Assembly: GCA_038251405.1 (NCBI GenBank) | Contig: JBBSBH010000010.1 | Location: 1 to 64,000, forward strand | Length of the DNA: 64,000 nt | DNA from: JADJLQ01 sp038251405 | GTDB taxonomy: Bacteria; Bacteroidota; Bacteroidia; Chitinophagales; Saprospiraceae | Reading direction: 5' to 3' | Shown here: positions 55,719 to 64,000 of the stretch, one piece after another | Layout: each line of letters starts with the position of its first letter | How positions within the stretch are numbered: the stretch's first letter is position 1 | The notes under the pieces: generated by a model | What the model saw: only the letters and a program-made list of their open reading frames with translations | Database searches by the model: none | What the model was told of the DNA's origin: nothing | Translations under genes and position numbers: made by a program

Positions 55719-56732
55719 ATGCGGTCCAATTTTAATAGATCTATAATCGATCGAATCAATAAAAGAGTTCGTGCCGATGAAAATACTGGATTTGGTACAA
55801 ATAGTAGTTACTATGGAGGAAGGTGGTATCGTAAAGATGGCTCGCCTAATGTAAATCGTACCGGGCTTCCTTTTTGGGACAGGCTTTCCATATTTCATAC
55901 CATGTTGCATATGTCCCGATGGAAATTTTTAGCAGTCATATTTTCTACTTTTTTAGCAGTAAATATATTTTTTGCATTGATTTATCTGGGTATTGGCTTA
56001 GATCAATTAGCAGGCATGACAGTGACCGATACAAAAGGTAAAATAGCCGAGGCGTTCTTTTTTAGTACACAGACTTTCACTACGGTGGGTTATGGAAGAC
56101 TTGCTCCTGTGGGATTTTGGATGAGCCTGGTGGCATCTATTGAATCATTAATGGGATTGCTTGCATTGGCCTTAGCCACAGGTCTTATTTATGGTAGATT
56201 TTCAAAACCACAAGCCTTTATAAAGTTTAGTAAGCACGCACTCATAGCACCCTACAAAGATGGTATTGCATTAATGATGCGTATGGCTCCTTATAAAAAT
56301 GCCAATCTTACCGACGCGAAAGCAAAAATGACGATAGGTATGATCGTGGAAGAAAATCAAGTAAAGACCAATAAGTTTTATAATCTCAATTTGGAACTTT
56401 CAAAAATAAACGCGCTTACCCTTAGCTGGACCTTGGTGCATGCTGTAAATGAAAATAGTCCCTTGTATGGCCTGGGAATGGAAGATCTTAAAATTGCACA
56501 GGCGGAAATAATTGTTTTTTTGAAAGCATTTGATGAGAGCTATAGCAATAATGTGGTCGTTAGAAATTCGTACACTTTCCAAGAGATCATGGTCGGAGCA
56601 AAATTTGTACCGATGTACCGCAAAGACGATAATGGAAGCAGTACGGTGATAGAAATGAATTTGTTGGATGAAACTACCCAGGCAGACATTAGTAAAGTAT
56701 CCAGTATGCAGTTGAGTATACAGGCTTCTTAG
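55719..56732 (+). CDS. Inward-rectifier (Kir-type) potassium channel
   Basis: A 337-residue channel with an N-terminal slide-helix-like segment (FWDRLSIFHTMLHMSRWKF), two membrane helices and the selectivity filter T-V-G-Y-G in STQTFTTVGYGRLAPVG. The cytoplasmic KirBac/IRK domain follows (LMMRMAPYKNANLTDAKAKM, TLSWTLVHAVNENSPLYG, ARNSYTFQEIMVGAKFVP-like). Length and domain order are normal for bacterial Kir. A weak hairpin terminator follows. Confidence 0.93.
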   Translation: MRSNFNRSIIDRINKRVRADENTGFGTNSSYYGGRWYRKDGSPNVNRTGLPFWDRLSIFHTMLHMSRWKFLAVIFSTFLAVNIFFALIYLGIGLDQLAGMTVTDTKGKIAEAFFFSTQTFTTVGYGRLAPVGFWMSLVASIESLMGLLALALATGLIYGRFSKPQAFIKFSKHALIAPYKDGIALMMRMAPYKNANLTDAKAKMTIGMIVEENQVKTNKFYNLNLELSKINALTLSWTLVHAVNENSPLYGLGMEDLKIAQAEIIVFLKAFDESYSNNVVVRNSYTFQEIMVGAKFVPMYRKDDNGSSTVIEMNLLDETTQADISKVSSMQLSIQAS

Positions 56733-56739
56733 CGAGCCT
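56722..56739 (+). terminator. Weak terminator after the Kir gene
   Basis: A 5-bp stem (aggct/agcct) with an 8-nt loop is followed by TTTGTTTT. It overlaps the end of the gene (stop at 56730-56732). Confidence 0.3.
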
Positions 56740-56785
56740 TTGTTTTGGAAACCAACTAGTTAGATTTACCTATTTCTATTTGGAA

Positions 56786-57916
56786 TTACTTACTTATAGC
56801 TACGGCAATTTTAGAATCAGCTGTGCCATAATATAAAAACCATCTATCCTTAAAATGCACCAATCCTTCTACAAAACATACTTCGTTTACTTCGCCCATT
56901 TTTTCATAATCTTTATCCGGATGAATGAAATAATTTTTTGACCGATCAATTAATTTCCAGGGTGATAGCTTGTCAAACAATGCTTGTCCTGCTGCATAAG
57001 TAAATTTGGGGAGTTCCGGATCATTAAGATTAGCTGCATTGCTGGCATTATAAATTAAGACGATCCCTTTTTCTTTATACAAAGCAAATGGCCCCGGCTC
57101 TACCAATCTACTGTCAAAATATCCTGCTCTTGGATGTAATACAGAAATCATTTTACCCGACTCATCATCTACTATTGCTTGCCAATGAAGCAAATCGTCG
57201 GAAGTGGCCATGAAAAGATCGGTATCTCCAAAATACATCCAATACTTTCCAAGAATTTTTTTGGCGACTATTTTATTTTCCTGAAGTGACCCAATAATAG
57301 CCCCTGATTTTGACCAGAGGTTTCTATACTTTTCGCCTTGCAAAAATAAGCCATGTTTGTTCCAGTGTAACAGATCTGTTGAAGATGCCAGGCACAACCT
57401 GGCAGTCTTGCCATCATATGCAGTATAAGTCATTATATAGGTACCATTTTCTGCTTCCATGATGCGCGGGTCTTCCACTCCATCGAACAGATTTTGAGTA
57501 TTATCTGGTACTTTATCATTTTTTTGATAATTCCATTCGTATATTTTCATACTATCATTGTCTGGAAACAAAACGGGCAATGCTTGTTTACTGAAATGCA
57601 GCCCATCTTCGCTGATGGCCAGCCCAATGCGAGAAGTTCCACTACTATCCTGAGCGCGATACAATAGATATACTTTGTTGTCATATATTAACGCTGTTGG
57701 GTTCAGGACATTTCTTGCCTCCCATTTAATTAATTGATTATCGATAGGATCTTGAAAAGAAAGTTGATCAGATGGTAATAGTATGGGGTTGATACTATCT
57801 ACCTTTTCAAATGAAGTAAATGCCCACTCATTTTCAAAAGAAGGTGTATTGATCTGTCCGCAACTTAGAATTAGAACGAGAATCAGTAAGAGAATGCTAA
57901 GCACTAATTGTTTCAA
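56786..57916 (-). CDS. GH130-like glycosidase/phosphorylase lipoprotein
   Basis: A 376-residue protein with a lipoprotein signal (lipobox LILSC, Cys 19; start TTG 57916, the only start before the signal). A five-bladed propeller domain carries VEDPRIMEAENGTYIMTYTA, which matches the GH130 catalytic E/DPR loop, plus SSTDLLHWNKHG and FLYYGTADSKIAVAIS. GH130 enzymes phosphorolyse or hydrolyse beta-mannosides. Because it is exported, hydrolysis is likelier than phosphorolysis. It is divergent from the DUF5916 gene. Confidence 0.8.
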   Translation of the reverse strand: MKQLVLSILLLILVLILSCGQINTPSFENEWAFTSFEKVDSINPILLPSDQLSFQDPIDNQLIKWEARNVLNPTALIYDNKVYLLYRAQDSSGTSRIGLAISEDGLHFSKQALPVLFPDNDSMKIYEWNYQKNDKVPDNTQNLFDGVEDPRIMEAENGTYIMTYTAYDGKTARLCLASSTDLLHWNKHGLFLQGEKYRNLWSKSGAIIGSLQENKIVAKKILGKYWMYFGDTDLFMATSDDLLHWQAIVDDESGKMISVLHPRAGYFDSRLVEPGPFALYKEKGIVLIYNASNAANLNDPELPKFTYAAGQALFDKLSPWKLIDRSKNYFIHPDKDYEKMGEVNEVCFVEGLVHFKDRWFLYYGTADSKIAVAISK

Positions 57917-58066
57917 AGAAATAGGTTTATTGTTTAAGATATAAAATGAATGAACTGGGATTCATCAAGTTAACCATTTACCATCAATCCCGGATAAGAA
58001 ATCTTTAACTACAAATTCATTCGATCCTTTTGCTAAGCCGATCCATTAGAATACCTTTAGCCTTTT

Positions 58067-60235
58067 ATGCGGATATCGATTGCATTACTTTTATTAATTA
58101 CTTCTTTCAATATTTGGGCTCAAAAGAAAAATGCCAATTTCAAATATTATATCAAACCGGCTACCTCTGCAATCAAAGTAGATGGTAATGGCAATGATGA
58201 AGCCTGGAAGTCAACCGATGTGGCTACTGACTTTTATATGGTATTGCCTATGGATACCAGCAAAGCAAAGGGTCGTACAGATTGCCGTATGGCTTATGAC
58301 GAAAAAAATATTTATCTACTGGTTGAAGCTTATCATATGATTGATAAGAAAATAATGGTAGAATCTCTAAAGCGTGATTTTTCATTTGGAAAAAATGATA
58401 ATTTTCTTTTATTTATGGACCCATTTGATGACCGGACCAATGGGTTTTCTTTCGGGAGTAATGCTGCCGGCGCTCAGTGGGACGGCACCATGTATGATGG
58501 CGGAAAAGTAGATCTTAGCTGGGAAAATAAATGGACGGGGGTCACCAAAAATTATGATGACAAGTGGGTGTTCGAGGCCGCTATACCGTTTAAAAGTATT
58601 CGATACAAAAAAGGAATTACAGAATGGGGGATCAATTTTTCAAGACTCGATATTCGAACTACCGAGAAATCTTCCTGGACTCCTATACCTAGAATATTCC
58701 CTACTGCTTCGCTCGCATATACGGGTACATTGGTATGGGACAAAGCGCCACCAGATGCCGGACAAAATATTTCCATCATCCCTTATGTATTAGCAGGGAC
58801 ATCTAAAGACTTTGCCAATAATAAAGCAGGCACATTTAGAAAAGATATAGGTGCTGATGCTAAAATCGCCCTGAGTAGTTCATTGAATTTGGATCTTACC
58901 GTTAACCCTGATTTCTCGCAGGTAGAAGTAGATCAGCAGGTAACCAATCTGGATAGATTTGAATTATTCTTTCCCGAGAGAAGGCAATTCTTCTTGGAGA
59001 ATGGAGACTTGTTTGCCAATATAGGTACGGGTACTATGCGCCCTTTTTTCTCCAGGAGAATTGGTCTCGGCATTCCCATAGATTTTGGAGTCCGGTTAAG
59101 TGGCAAGCTCGATCAAAACTGGCGCATCGGGGTGCTCGATATGCAGACACGAAAAAATGAAAGTCAGCCGGGATACAACTTTGGTATGATAGCCTTGCAG
59201 CGAAAATTATTTAGCAGATCAAATATTACTGTCTTTGGAATAAATAAGCAAGCATTCAATTACGAAGAATTGAGTCCGGTAGTAAAGCAAAATAATAATC
59301 AATTTAATAGGAATCTAGGCCTTGAATACAACCTGGCATCAGCCAATAACAGATGGACAGGTAAATTCAATGTGGTGCATTCTTTCGATACTAAAAAATC
59401 CAGGAATGCCTGGGCACATGTAGGCAATATTGGATACAATAGTCGCAAGTTTTCTGGTCAGTGGCAACAAGAATATGTAAGCAATGATTTTACAGCAGAA
59501 GTCGGTTATGTGCCTCGTAAAAATTATTGGAAAATTAGTCCAACAGCTTCTTATTTGTTTTACACAGGGCCTCAAAGTAAAATCCTGACGCATGGTCCTA
59601 GCTTAGGCGTATTTTCTTACTTCACCCCATCTCTAAAAACTACCGATCGCACCGTTTATTTCCAATACAGTTTCAGCCTGCGCACCCAGGCAAAACTAGG
59701 CCTTTGGATGGCAGATGACTGGGTACAACTATTACAACCCTTTGATCCAACCAATACAAACAAACCATTTTTAACCGTAGGAAGCAAACATCACTGGAAC
59801 TCTACAGGTGGAGACTTTACCTCAGCTCCTCAAAAATTATTTACCTGGGCAGCCTCTTATCGCATCGGGGGTTACTATCAAAACGGATCAAGAACTAATA
59901 TCACTACAGAATTAGGGTATCGATTTCAGCCGTATATAAAATTAGCTTTAGCAAGTAGCTATACTAATATTGATCTCCCCGCTCCCTGGAATAAGTCCAT
60001 ATTTTGGCTAGTGGGTCCGCGTGTAGATGTGACATTTACCAATAAGCTTTTCCTCACTTCTTTTATGCAATACAATGAGCAGATAAAGAATGTAAATATC
60101 AATACCCGGCTACAATGGAGATTTGCGCCCGCCAGTGATATCTATCTGGTGTATACTGATAATTATCTTCCATCTCCCTGGAATGTAAAAAACAGGGCAC
60201 TGGTATTTAAGATGAATTATTGGTGGAACCTGTAG
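58067..60235 (+). CDS. DUF5916/CBM9-like exported outer-membrane-type protein
   Basis: A 722-residue protein with a signal peptide (ends NIWAQ). A CBM9-like N-terminal domain (IKVDGNGNDEAWKSTDVATD, RMAYDEKNIYLLVEAY) precedes a long strand-rich DUF5916 part with VNPDFSQVEVDQQVTNLDRF and ELFFPERRQFFLENGD, hallmarks of the family. It may form an outer-membrane barrel at the C-terminus (last residues end in aromatic FKMNYWWNL). The substrate is unknown. It lies upstream of the sugar-isomerase genes. Confidence 0.88.
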   Translation: MRISIALLLLITSFNIWAQKKNANFKYYIKPATSAIKVDGNGNDEAWKSTDVATDFYMVLPMDTSKAKGRTDCRMAYDEKNIYLLVEAYHMIDKKIMVESLKRDFSFGKNDNFLLFMDPFDDRTNGFSFGSNAAGAQWDGTMYDGGKVDLSWENKWTGVTKNYDDKWVFEAAIPFKSIRYKKGITEWGINFSRLDIRTTEKSSWTPIPRIFPTASLAYTGTLVWDKAPPDAGQNISIIPYVLAGTSKDFANNKAGTFRKDIGADAKIALSSSLNLDLTVNPDFSQVEVDQQVTNLDRFELFFPERRQFFLENGDLFANIGTGTMRPFFSRRIGLGIPIDFGVRLSGKLDQNWRIGVLDMQTRKNESQPGYNFGMIALQRKLFSRSNITVFGINKQAFNYEELSPVVKQNNNQFNRNLGLEYNLASANNRWTGKFNVVHSFDTKKSRNAWAHVGNIGYNSRKFSGQWQQEYVSNDFTAEVGYVPRKNYWKISPTASYLFYTGPQSKILTHGPSLGVFSYFTPSLKTTDRTVYFQYSFSLRTQAKLGLWMADDWVQLLQPFDPTNTNKPFLTVGSKHHWNSTGGDFTSAPQKLFTWAASYRIGGYYQNGSRTNITTELGYRFQPYIKLALASSYTNIDLPAPWNKSIFWLVGPRVDVTFTNKLFLTSFMQYNEQIKNVNINTRLQWRFAPASDIYLVYTDNYLPSPWNVKNRALVFKMNYWWNL

Positions 60236-60377
60236 GCAATTACAATTTGTGAAATTACGATTTTACGATTTACGTTTTTGTCGAAGCCTAAAATTTAAAA
60301 GTTTTCTTTACTTCCAGAGCTGAGGGAAAAACAAACCTCTAATTTGGCAATAGGGTACAAAATTGTAAATTGCATTC

Positions 60378-61283
60378 ATGAAAAGAAGATCTTTTATCAA
60401 AACCACCGCTAGCGTAACCCCTGCATTAGGACTTGCTTCATTTGCAACACTAAGTAATGGGGGCAAAGATGTTATGCCTTTCAAAATGAATTATGCCCCG
60501 CACTTCGGTATGTTTGAAAACTCAGCCGGAAAAGATTTGATTGATCAATTAAAATTCATGGCAGATAATGGATTTAAAGGCTTAGAAGATAACGGCATGC
60601 TCGCTCGCCCAGCAGATGTGCAAAATAAAGTCGGCGAGACATTATCTAAGCTAGGAATGACTATGGGTGTTTTCGTTATCGAAGGAGGTGATAATTGGAA
60701 AACTTCGCTTACAACTGGTAAAAAAGAATTCATAGACACATTTGTAAAAACGTGCAAGGCATCTGTAGAGCTAGCCAAACGCGTAAATGCCAAATGGATG
60801 ACGGTAGTGCCTGGCTATTTTGAGCGAACATTACCTATAGATATTCAAACGGCCAATGTGATCGAAGCCATGCGCCGCGGAGCTGAAGTAATGGAACCTC
60901 AAGGCTTAATAATGGTGATGGAGCCACTCTCAGATAATCCAGATCTATTTCTTCGAACCGCACCACAGGCATATGCAGTCTGCAAAGCAGTGAATAGCCC
61001 CTCCTGTAAAATACTCTACGATATCTATCATATGCAACGCAATACCGGCAACTTGATTCCTACCATTGACCAATGCTGGAATGAAATAGCCTATTTCCAG
61101 ATCGGAGATAATCCCGGCCGCAAAGAACCCGGTACGGCGGAGATCAATTATAAAAATATCTTCAAGCACCTTTATGGTAAGGGATATAAAGGCATTATGG
61201 GTATGGAACATGGGATATCGAAGCCGGGAAAAGAGGGTGAGATGGGATTGATAGAGGCTTATAGTACTGCGGATGGGTTTTGA
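60378..61283 (+). CDS. TIM-barrel sugar isomerase, hydroxypyruvate isomerase-like, Tat leader
   Basis: A 301-residue protein of the AP-endonuclease-2/xylose-isomerase TIM-barrel family. A Tat-like leader (KRRSFIKTTASVTPALG) precedes the barrel. FKMNYAPHFGMFENSAGKD, LKFMADNGFKGLEDN, KILYDIYHMQRNTGNLI and FQIGDNPGRKEPGTAEINY are characteristic of the hydroxypyruvate isomerase branch; metal-site Glu, Asp/His residues fit. The true substrate is not certain. Exported isomerases of this type often sit in Bacteroidota/Planctomycetes sugar clusters. Confidence 0.86.
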   Translation: MKRRSFIKTTASVTPALGLASFATLSNGGKDVMPFKMNYAPHFGMFENSAGKDLIDQLKFMADNGFKGLEDNGMLARPADVQNKVGETLSKLGMTMGVFVIEGGDNWKTSLTTGKKEFIDTFVKTCKASVELAKRVNAKWMTVVPGYFERTLPIDIQTANVIEAMRRGAEVMEPQGLIMVMEPLSDNPDLFLRTAPQAYAVCKAVNSPSCKILYDIYHMQRNTGNLIPTIDQCWNEIAYFQIGDNPGRKEPGTAEINYKNIFKHLYGKGYKGIMGMEHGISKPGKEGEMGLIEAYSTADGF

Positions 61284-61292
61284 GGTTAAATC

Positions 61293-61496
61293 ATGAAACG
61301 AATAATCCTGCTAATCGGCTCATCTGTACTATTGGGAATTAAAAGACTGGCCACACTTTGAATATAATGTAAGGGTTCATGATACTGAATTACTTGAATT
61401 TTATCGGTTGGGAGGTCAAAAAAATATTCTGATTTCTAAAGGAGGAAGAATATGTATTAATTTATCTTGCGAACTTAGGATAATTTATTTTAACCC
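61293..61496 (+). pseudogene. Possible frameshifted small exported-protein relic
   Basis: A signal-peptide-like start (MKRIILLIGSSVLLGI, ATG 61293) stops soon after. A frame one base away reads ELKDWPHFEYNVRVHDTELL and EFYRLGGQKNILISKGG and stays open past 61490. The family is not recognised; chance coding cannot be excluded. Confidence 0.25.
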
Positions 61497-62390
61497 CTAC
61501 ATAGCATACACCCTATCCATCCGCTCTGATATCTCCTTCAATCTTTCTCTATCACCACCACTTACTTCTGCTGCGCCCCAGCCGCTATAACCAATTTCAG
61601 AAAGCGCTTTATTCACTGCAGACCATCCGGCATCTCCATCCCCAATCTCGGCATCGAAACCTTTCCAGACACCTTCGTCATTTGCTTTTTTACGACTATA
61701 ATCTTTGATATCCAGTTTTAAAATTCTTTTGCCCAGCGCACGGATCCAATGCTCTGGCCAACCATAGCGAATGATATTGCCTATATCAAAATGCCAGCCG
61801 ATCATAGGGCTTTTAAATTCATCAATATATTTTGCAGCTTCCAGAGGACTGAGTAAAAAATTATTCCATACATTTTCGATGGCGATTTTGACCCCTGTTT
61901 CTTCCGCTATGGGCAGTAGTTTGCGGATTTCAATTTGTGATCTTTCATACGCTTCCGCATAGGAGACTTTGTCATTCACTACTGCTGGTACTAATAATAC
62001 AGTGGTGCCACCATATTTTTTGCAATCATACAAAGAAGTCTTCATAGATGCTACGCATTGAGCTCTTACGAGGGGATCGGGATCAGATAATGGAGATTTC
62101 CAATGAACTGAATTCACCACACCGGGTAATTCTATTCCGGATCTTTGTTTTGCATCTAACACCTCCTTTGGGTCTAAATCATTTGGGCTGTCAAGTTCAA
62201 TGCCGTCAAACCCCAGCTCTTTTACCAATTTGAATTTTTCGTAAAGGGAAAGATCCCCTTTTATCATTCCATATTTTAGTGCTTTTTTGGTAATTGGCCT
62301 GGATGATTCTATTGTGAAATTCTTAGGCAAAGCCAAACCTGCTGGTAAAATGGCACTGTATTTTAAAAACTCCCTGCGATCAATATTCAT
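61497..62390 (-). CDS. TIM-barrel sugar phosphate isomerase/epimerase-like, Tat leader
   Basis: A 297-residue TIM-barrel protein with RREFLKYSAILPAGLALP, a Tat-like leader. ELGFDGIELDSPNDL, IAIENVWNNFLLSPLEAAKY, GWHFDIGNIIRYGWPEHWI and LDIKDYSRKKAND carry the expected metal-binding Glu, Asp, His and Asp residues of xylose-isomerase-like epimerases. It is 31 bp downstream of the Gfo/Idh/MocA gene on the same strand, so they probably act on one sugar or inositol-type substrate. Confidence 0.88.
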   Translation of the reverse strand: MNIDRREFLKYSAILPAGLALPKNFTIESSRPITKKALKYGMIKGDLSLYEKFKLVKELGFDGIELDSPNDLDPKEVLDAKQRSGIELPGVVNSVHWKSPLSDPDPLVRAQCVASMKTSLYDCKKYGGTTVLLVPAVVNDKVSYAEAYERSQIEIRKLLPIAEETGVKIAIENVWNNFLLSPLEAAKYIDEFKSPMIGWHFDIGNIIRYGWPEHWIRALGKRILKLDIKDYSRKKANDEGVWKGFDAEIGDGDAGWSAVNKALSEIGYSGWGAAEVSGGDRERLKEISERMDRVYAM

Positions 62391-62421
62391 AGATTTGTTT
62401 TCTTCTATATTGAGAAGTTAT

Positions 62422-63741
62422 TTAAACGAATTTTGTGAAGCCCGGTCTAGCCACATCTTTCATTGGCCAGTCCAGATCCCAGTTGTAATCATTGATATTG
62501 GGAGTCAACACTTCCGTTGAATTTAAAGCCTCATCCCAGGTCAGGTCTTTACCCGTATAGGCTACCATGCGGCCCCAAATAGCAAGCAGTGTACTATTAG
62601 CCGCATGAATGCCATCATTGATAGGATTGCCTTTTCTTATGGATGCAAATAATTCATCGTGTTCTGTTTGGTACATATTAGGTTTGTCTTTTTCGGTATG
62701 CATTTTTTCCCATTGCCAGTTTTTCTCCCCTTTTATTTCATGATGATTCCATACATTGATATCGCACCGACCTTTAGTACCTAATAACTCTATTGAATAA
62801 GCTCCTGAAGTTTCTTTCTGCTGTCGGCTATGATGAAATCCACGGCTTCCATCAGGGTATTCATAGGTAACAGAAAAATGATCGAAAATATTTCCAAACT
62901 CTGGCTCTATTCGGCTTTGTCTGCCACCCTGGCCAGATGCTTTTACCGGCAATACATCACCTTTTGCCCAGGACATGAGGTCCAGGCTATGTACAGCTTG
63001 CTCTACGATATGATCACCCGACATCCACGTATAGTATACCCAATTGCGCAATTCTTTTTTATACTTACCCCAGCTGGGTTTAGTATCTCTCCACCAACTG
63101 GCCCCTGTATTATAGGTATTGTATAATGAAAGAACATTGCCTATATCTCCGTTGATTACCCGTTGAAAAGTTTCGCGCTTAGGCATATCATATCGCCAGC
63201 AAAATCCTGACATAAAACCCAGTTTTTTCTCTTTTGCTTTTTTTGCCACTTCCATTACCTTGCGAATACCTGCTGCATCAACAGCTACTGGTTTTTCAAA
63301 AAATATATGCTTACCAGCATTAACTGCCGCTTCCAGATGATCGGGTCTGAAACAAGGAGGAGTCGCCAATATTACCACATCCACATCCGTTTGTAATAAT
63401 TTTTTGTACGCATCGAATCCGATAAACTTTTGATTATCCGGGACTTTCAATTTATCCGGCGCTTCGTCCATCATAGCTTTATAAGCAGTATCTAACCGAT
63501 CTTCGTATACATCGGCCATAGCCGTGAGAAATACATTTTTATCTGCATTCATGGCCTGCACAGCAGCGCCTGTGCCCCGGCCACCACAGCCAATGATACC
63601 AATCTTAAGGGTATCGGCATTAAACATATGAGTAGGATAATTATTGGCCATTACCTGGAAACCAAGTGTGCTGGCGGCTAATGTACCACCTGATAGTTTT
63701 ATAAAATTTCTCCTGGAGTTTAAAGATTTTTGTTTACCCAT
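62422..63741 (-). CDS. Gfo/Idh/MocA family oxidoreductase, Tat leader
   Basis: A 439-residue NAD(P)-dependent oxidoreductase. A Tat-like leader (RRNFIKLSGGTLAASTLGFQ) is followed by the Rossmann start LKIGIIGCGGRGTGAAV, the family Glu-Lys-Pro motif in HIFFEKPVAVDAAG and a C-terminal Gfo-type domain (WVYYTWMSGDHIVEQAVHSL). Exported members keep tightly bound cofactor and often work on sugars or glycans. It heads a two-gene operon with the isomerase. Confidence 0.92.
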   Translation of the reverse strand: MGKQKSLNSRRNFIKLSGGTLAASTLGFQVMANNYPTHMFNADTLKIGIIGCGGRGTGAAVQAMNADKNVFLTAMADVYEDRLDTAYKAMMDEAPDKLKVPDNQKFIGFDAYKKLLQTDVDVVILATPPCFRPDHLEAAVNAGKHIFFEKPVAVDAAGIRKVMEVAKKAKEKKLGFMSGFCWRYDMPKRETFQRVINGDIGNVLSLYNTYNTGASWWRDTKPSWGKYKKELRNWVYYTWMSGDHIVEQAVHSLDLMSWAKGDVLPVKASGQGGRQSRIEPEFGNIFDHFSVTYEYPDGSRGFHHSRQQKETSGAYSIELLGTKGRCDINVWNHHEIKGEKNWQWEKMHTEKDKPNMYQTEHDELFASIRKGNPINDGIHAANSTLLAIWGRMVAYTGKDLTWDEALNSTEVLTPNINDYNWDLDWPMKDVARPGFTKFV

Positions 63742-63853
63742 GATTTATACTTTTTGTATTAACCTGAAAGTTAAGTAGTTTTTTGTAAAAAATGAGTGAA
63801 GAATATATGGATTTCAGGGATAATCATAGATTACTGTTTTATATCTTTCAGGC

Positions 63854-64000
63854 GTGAAAATCTTACCAGGTGAAGTAATCATACGAAAAGCGAATCTCGG
63901 TGATCTCCCCGTGCTATTGCAATTCGAACAAATGATCATCGAAACAGAAAGACCCATTGATAAAACGTTAAAACCCGGTGAAATACATTATTATGATCTG
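63854..64000 (+). CDS. GNAT family N-acetyltransferase, N-terminal part (cut by window end)
   Basis: The frame from a GTG at 63854 reads VIIRKANLGDLPVLLQFEQ then TERPIDKTLKPGEIHYYDL and runs off the right edge. This is the typical beginning of a GNAT acetyltransferase, which moves acetyl from acetyl-CoA to an amine. The acetyl-CoA-binding loop would be beyond the window. The GTG start is the best in frame; no ATG is available. Confidence 0.75.
   Translation, partial: MKILPGEVIIRKANLGDLPVLLQFEQMIIETERPIDKTLKPGEIHYYDL

Noticed and set aside
1..64000. CRISPR arrays, tRNA and rRNA genes
   Set aside because: No regularly spaced direct repeats of 25-40 bp with unique spacers, and no recognisable tRNA or rRNA segments, were found by eye; a dedicated scan was not possible.

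Overview
This window reads as the chromosome of a low-GC Bacteroidota bacterium, probably from the Saprospiraceae/Chitinophagales side, although the exact family is an inference. The supporting signs are a PorW/SprE-type lipoprotein (type IX secretion), a protein with a C-terminal type IX sorting domain, many short signal peptides ending in SxAQ or xSQ, DUF5916, DUF5618 and ScyD-like families, the Bacteroidota promoter form TTTG-N20-TAnnTTTG, and the near absence of Shine-Dalgarno sequences.

Layout. 0-5 kb: M24 peptidase, homoserine kinase and a fused aspartokinase/homoserine dehydrogenase (thrB, thrA) on the minus strand. 5-15.5 kb: exported M20 peptidase, DUF1304 protein, GH20 hexosaminidase, a decayed RelE-like toxin relic, a ybeY-M14 peptidase pair, an MFS transporter, a CBS protein, a YifB/ComM ATPase and an M23 peptidase. 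15.5-21.5 kb: PorW-like lipoprotein, radC, a cystathionine gamma-synthase/lyase and a broken DUF5618 gene. 21.5-30 kb: exported proteins (thioredoxin-like, cytochrome c/PQQ-type sugar dehydrogenase, ScyD-like with sorting domain, intradiol dioxygenase, NTF2-like, beta-propeller lipoprotein). 30-33 kb: araB-araD and a Phd/RelE toxin-antitoxin pair. 33-37.4 kb: serine hydrolase, gene relics including an fbp gene with its middle deleted, an Nramp transporter and a monofunctional transglycosylase.

37.4-53.7 kb is the standout. A 16.2-kb, visibly AT-richer cassette is bounded by two same-orientation 149-bp copies of the 3' end of the alanine dehydrogenase gene. They differ at one base, and the change is synonymous. 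Removing one repeat plus the cassette would leave mtgA and ald convergent and 3 bp apart, so the cassette looks like an insertion at the 3' end of ald. It holds a lone LytTR regulator; a rightward block of seven exported proteins (one alpha/beta-hydrolase-like, four sharing a YYYLP-type motif, two related lipoproteins); and a leftward block of four (caspase-like lipoprotein, membrane protein, coiled-coil protein, papain-like protease). I recognise no described system with this content. It is the best candidate here for an undescribed exported protease/surface system.

53.5-64 kb: intact ald, an ICMT-like methyltransferase, a Kir-type potassium channel, a GH130-like hydrolase, a DUF5916 protein, two TIM-barrel sugar isomerases and a Gfo/Idh/MocA oxidoreductase (several with Tat-like leaders), and the start of a GNAT acetyltransferase cut by the window end. 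I recognised no tRNA, rRNA, CRISPR array, transposase or integrase. All family calls come from reading motifs by eye; no database search was run.
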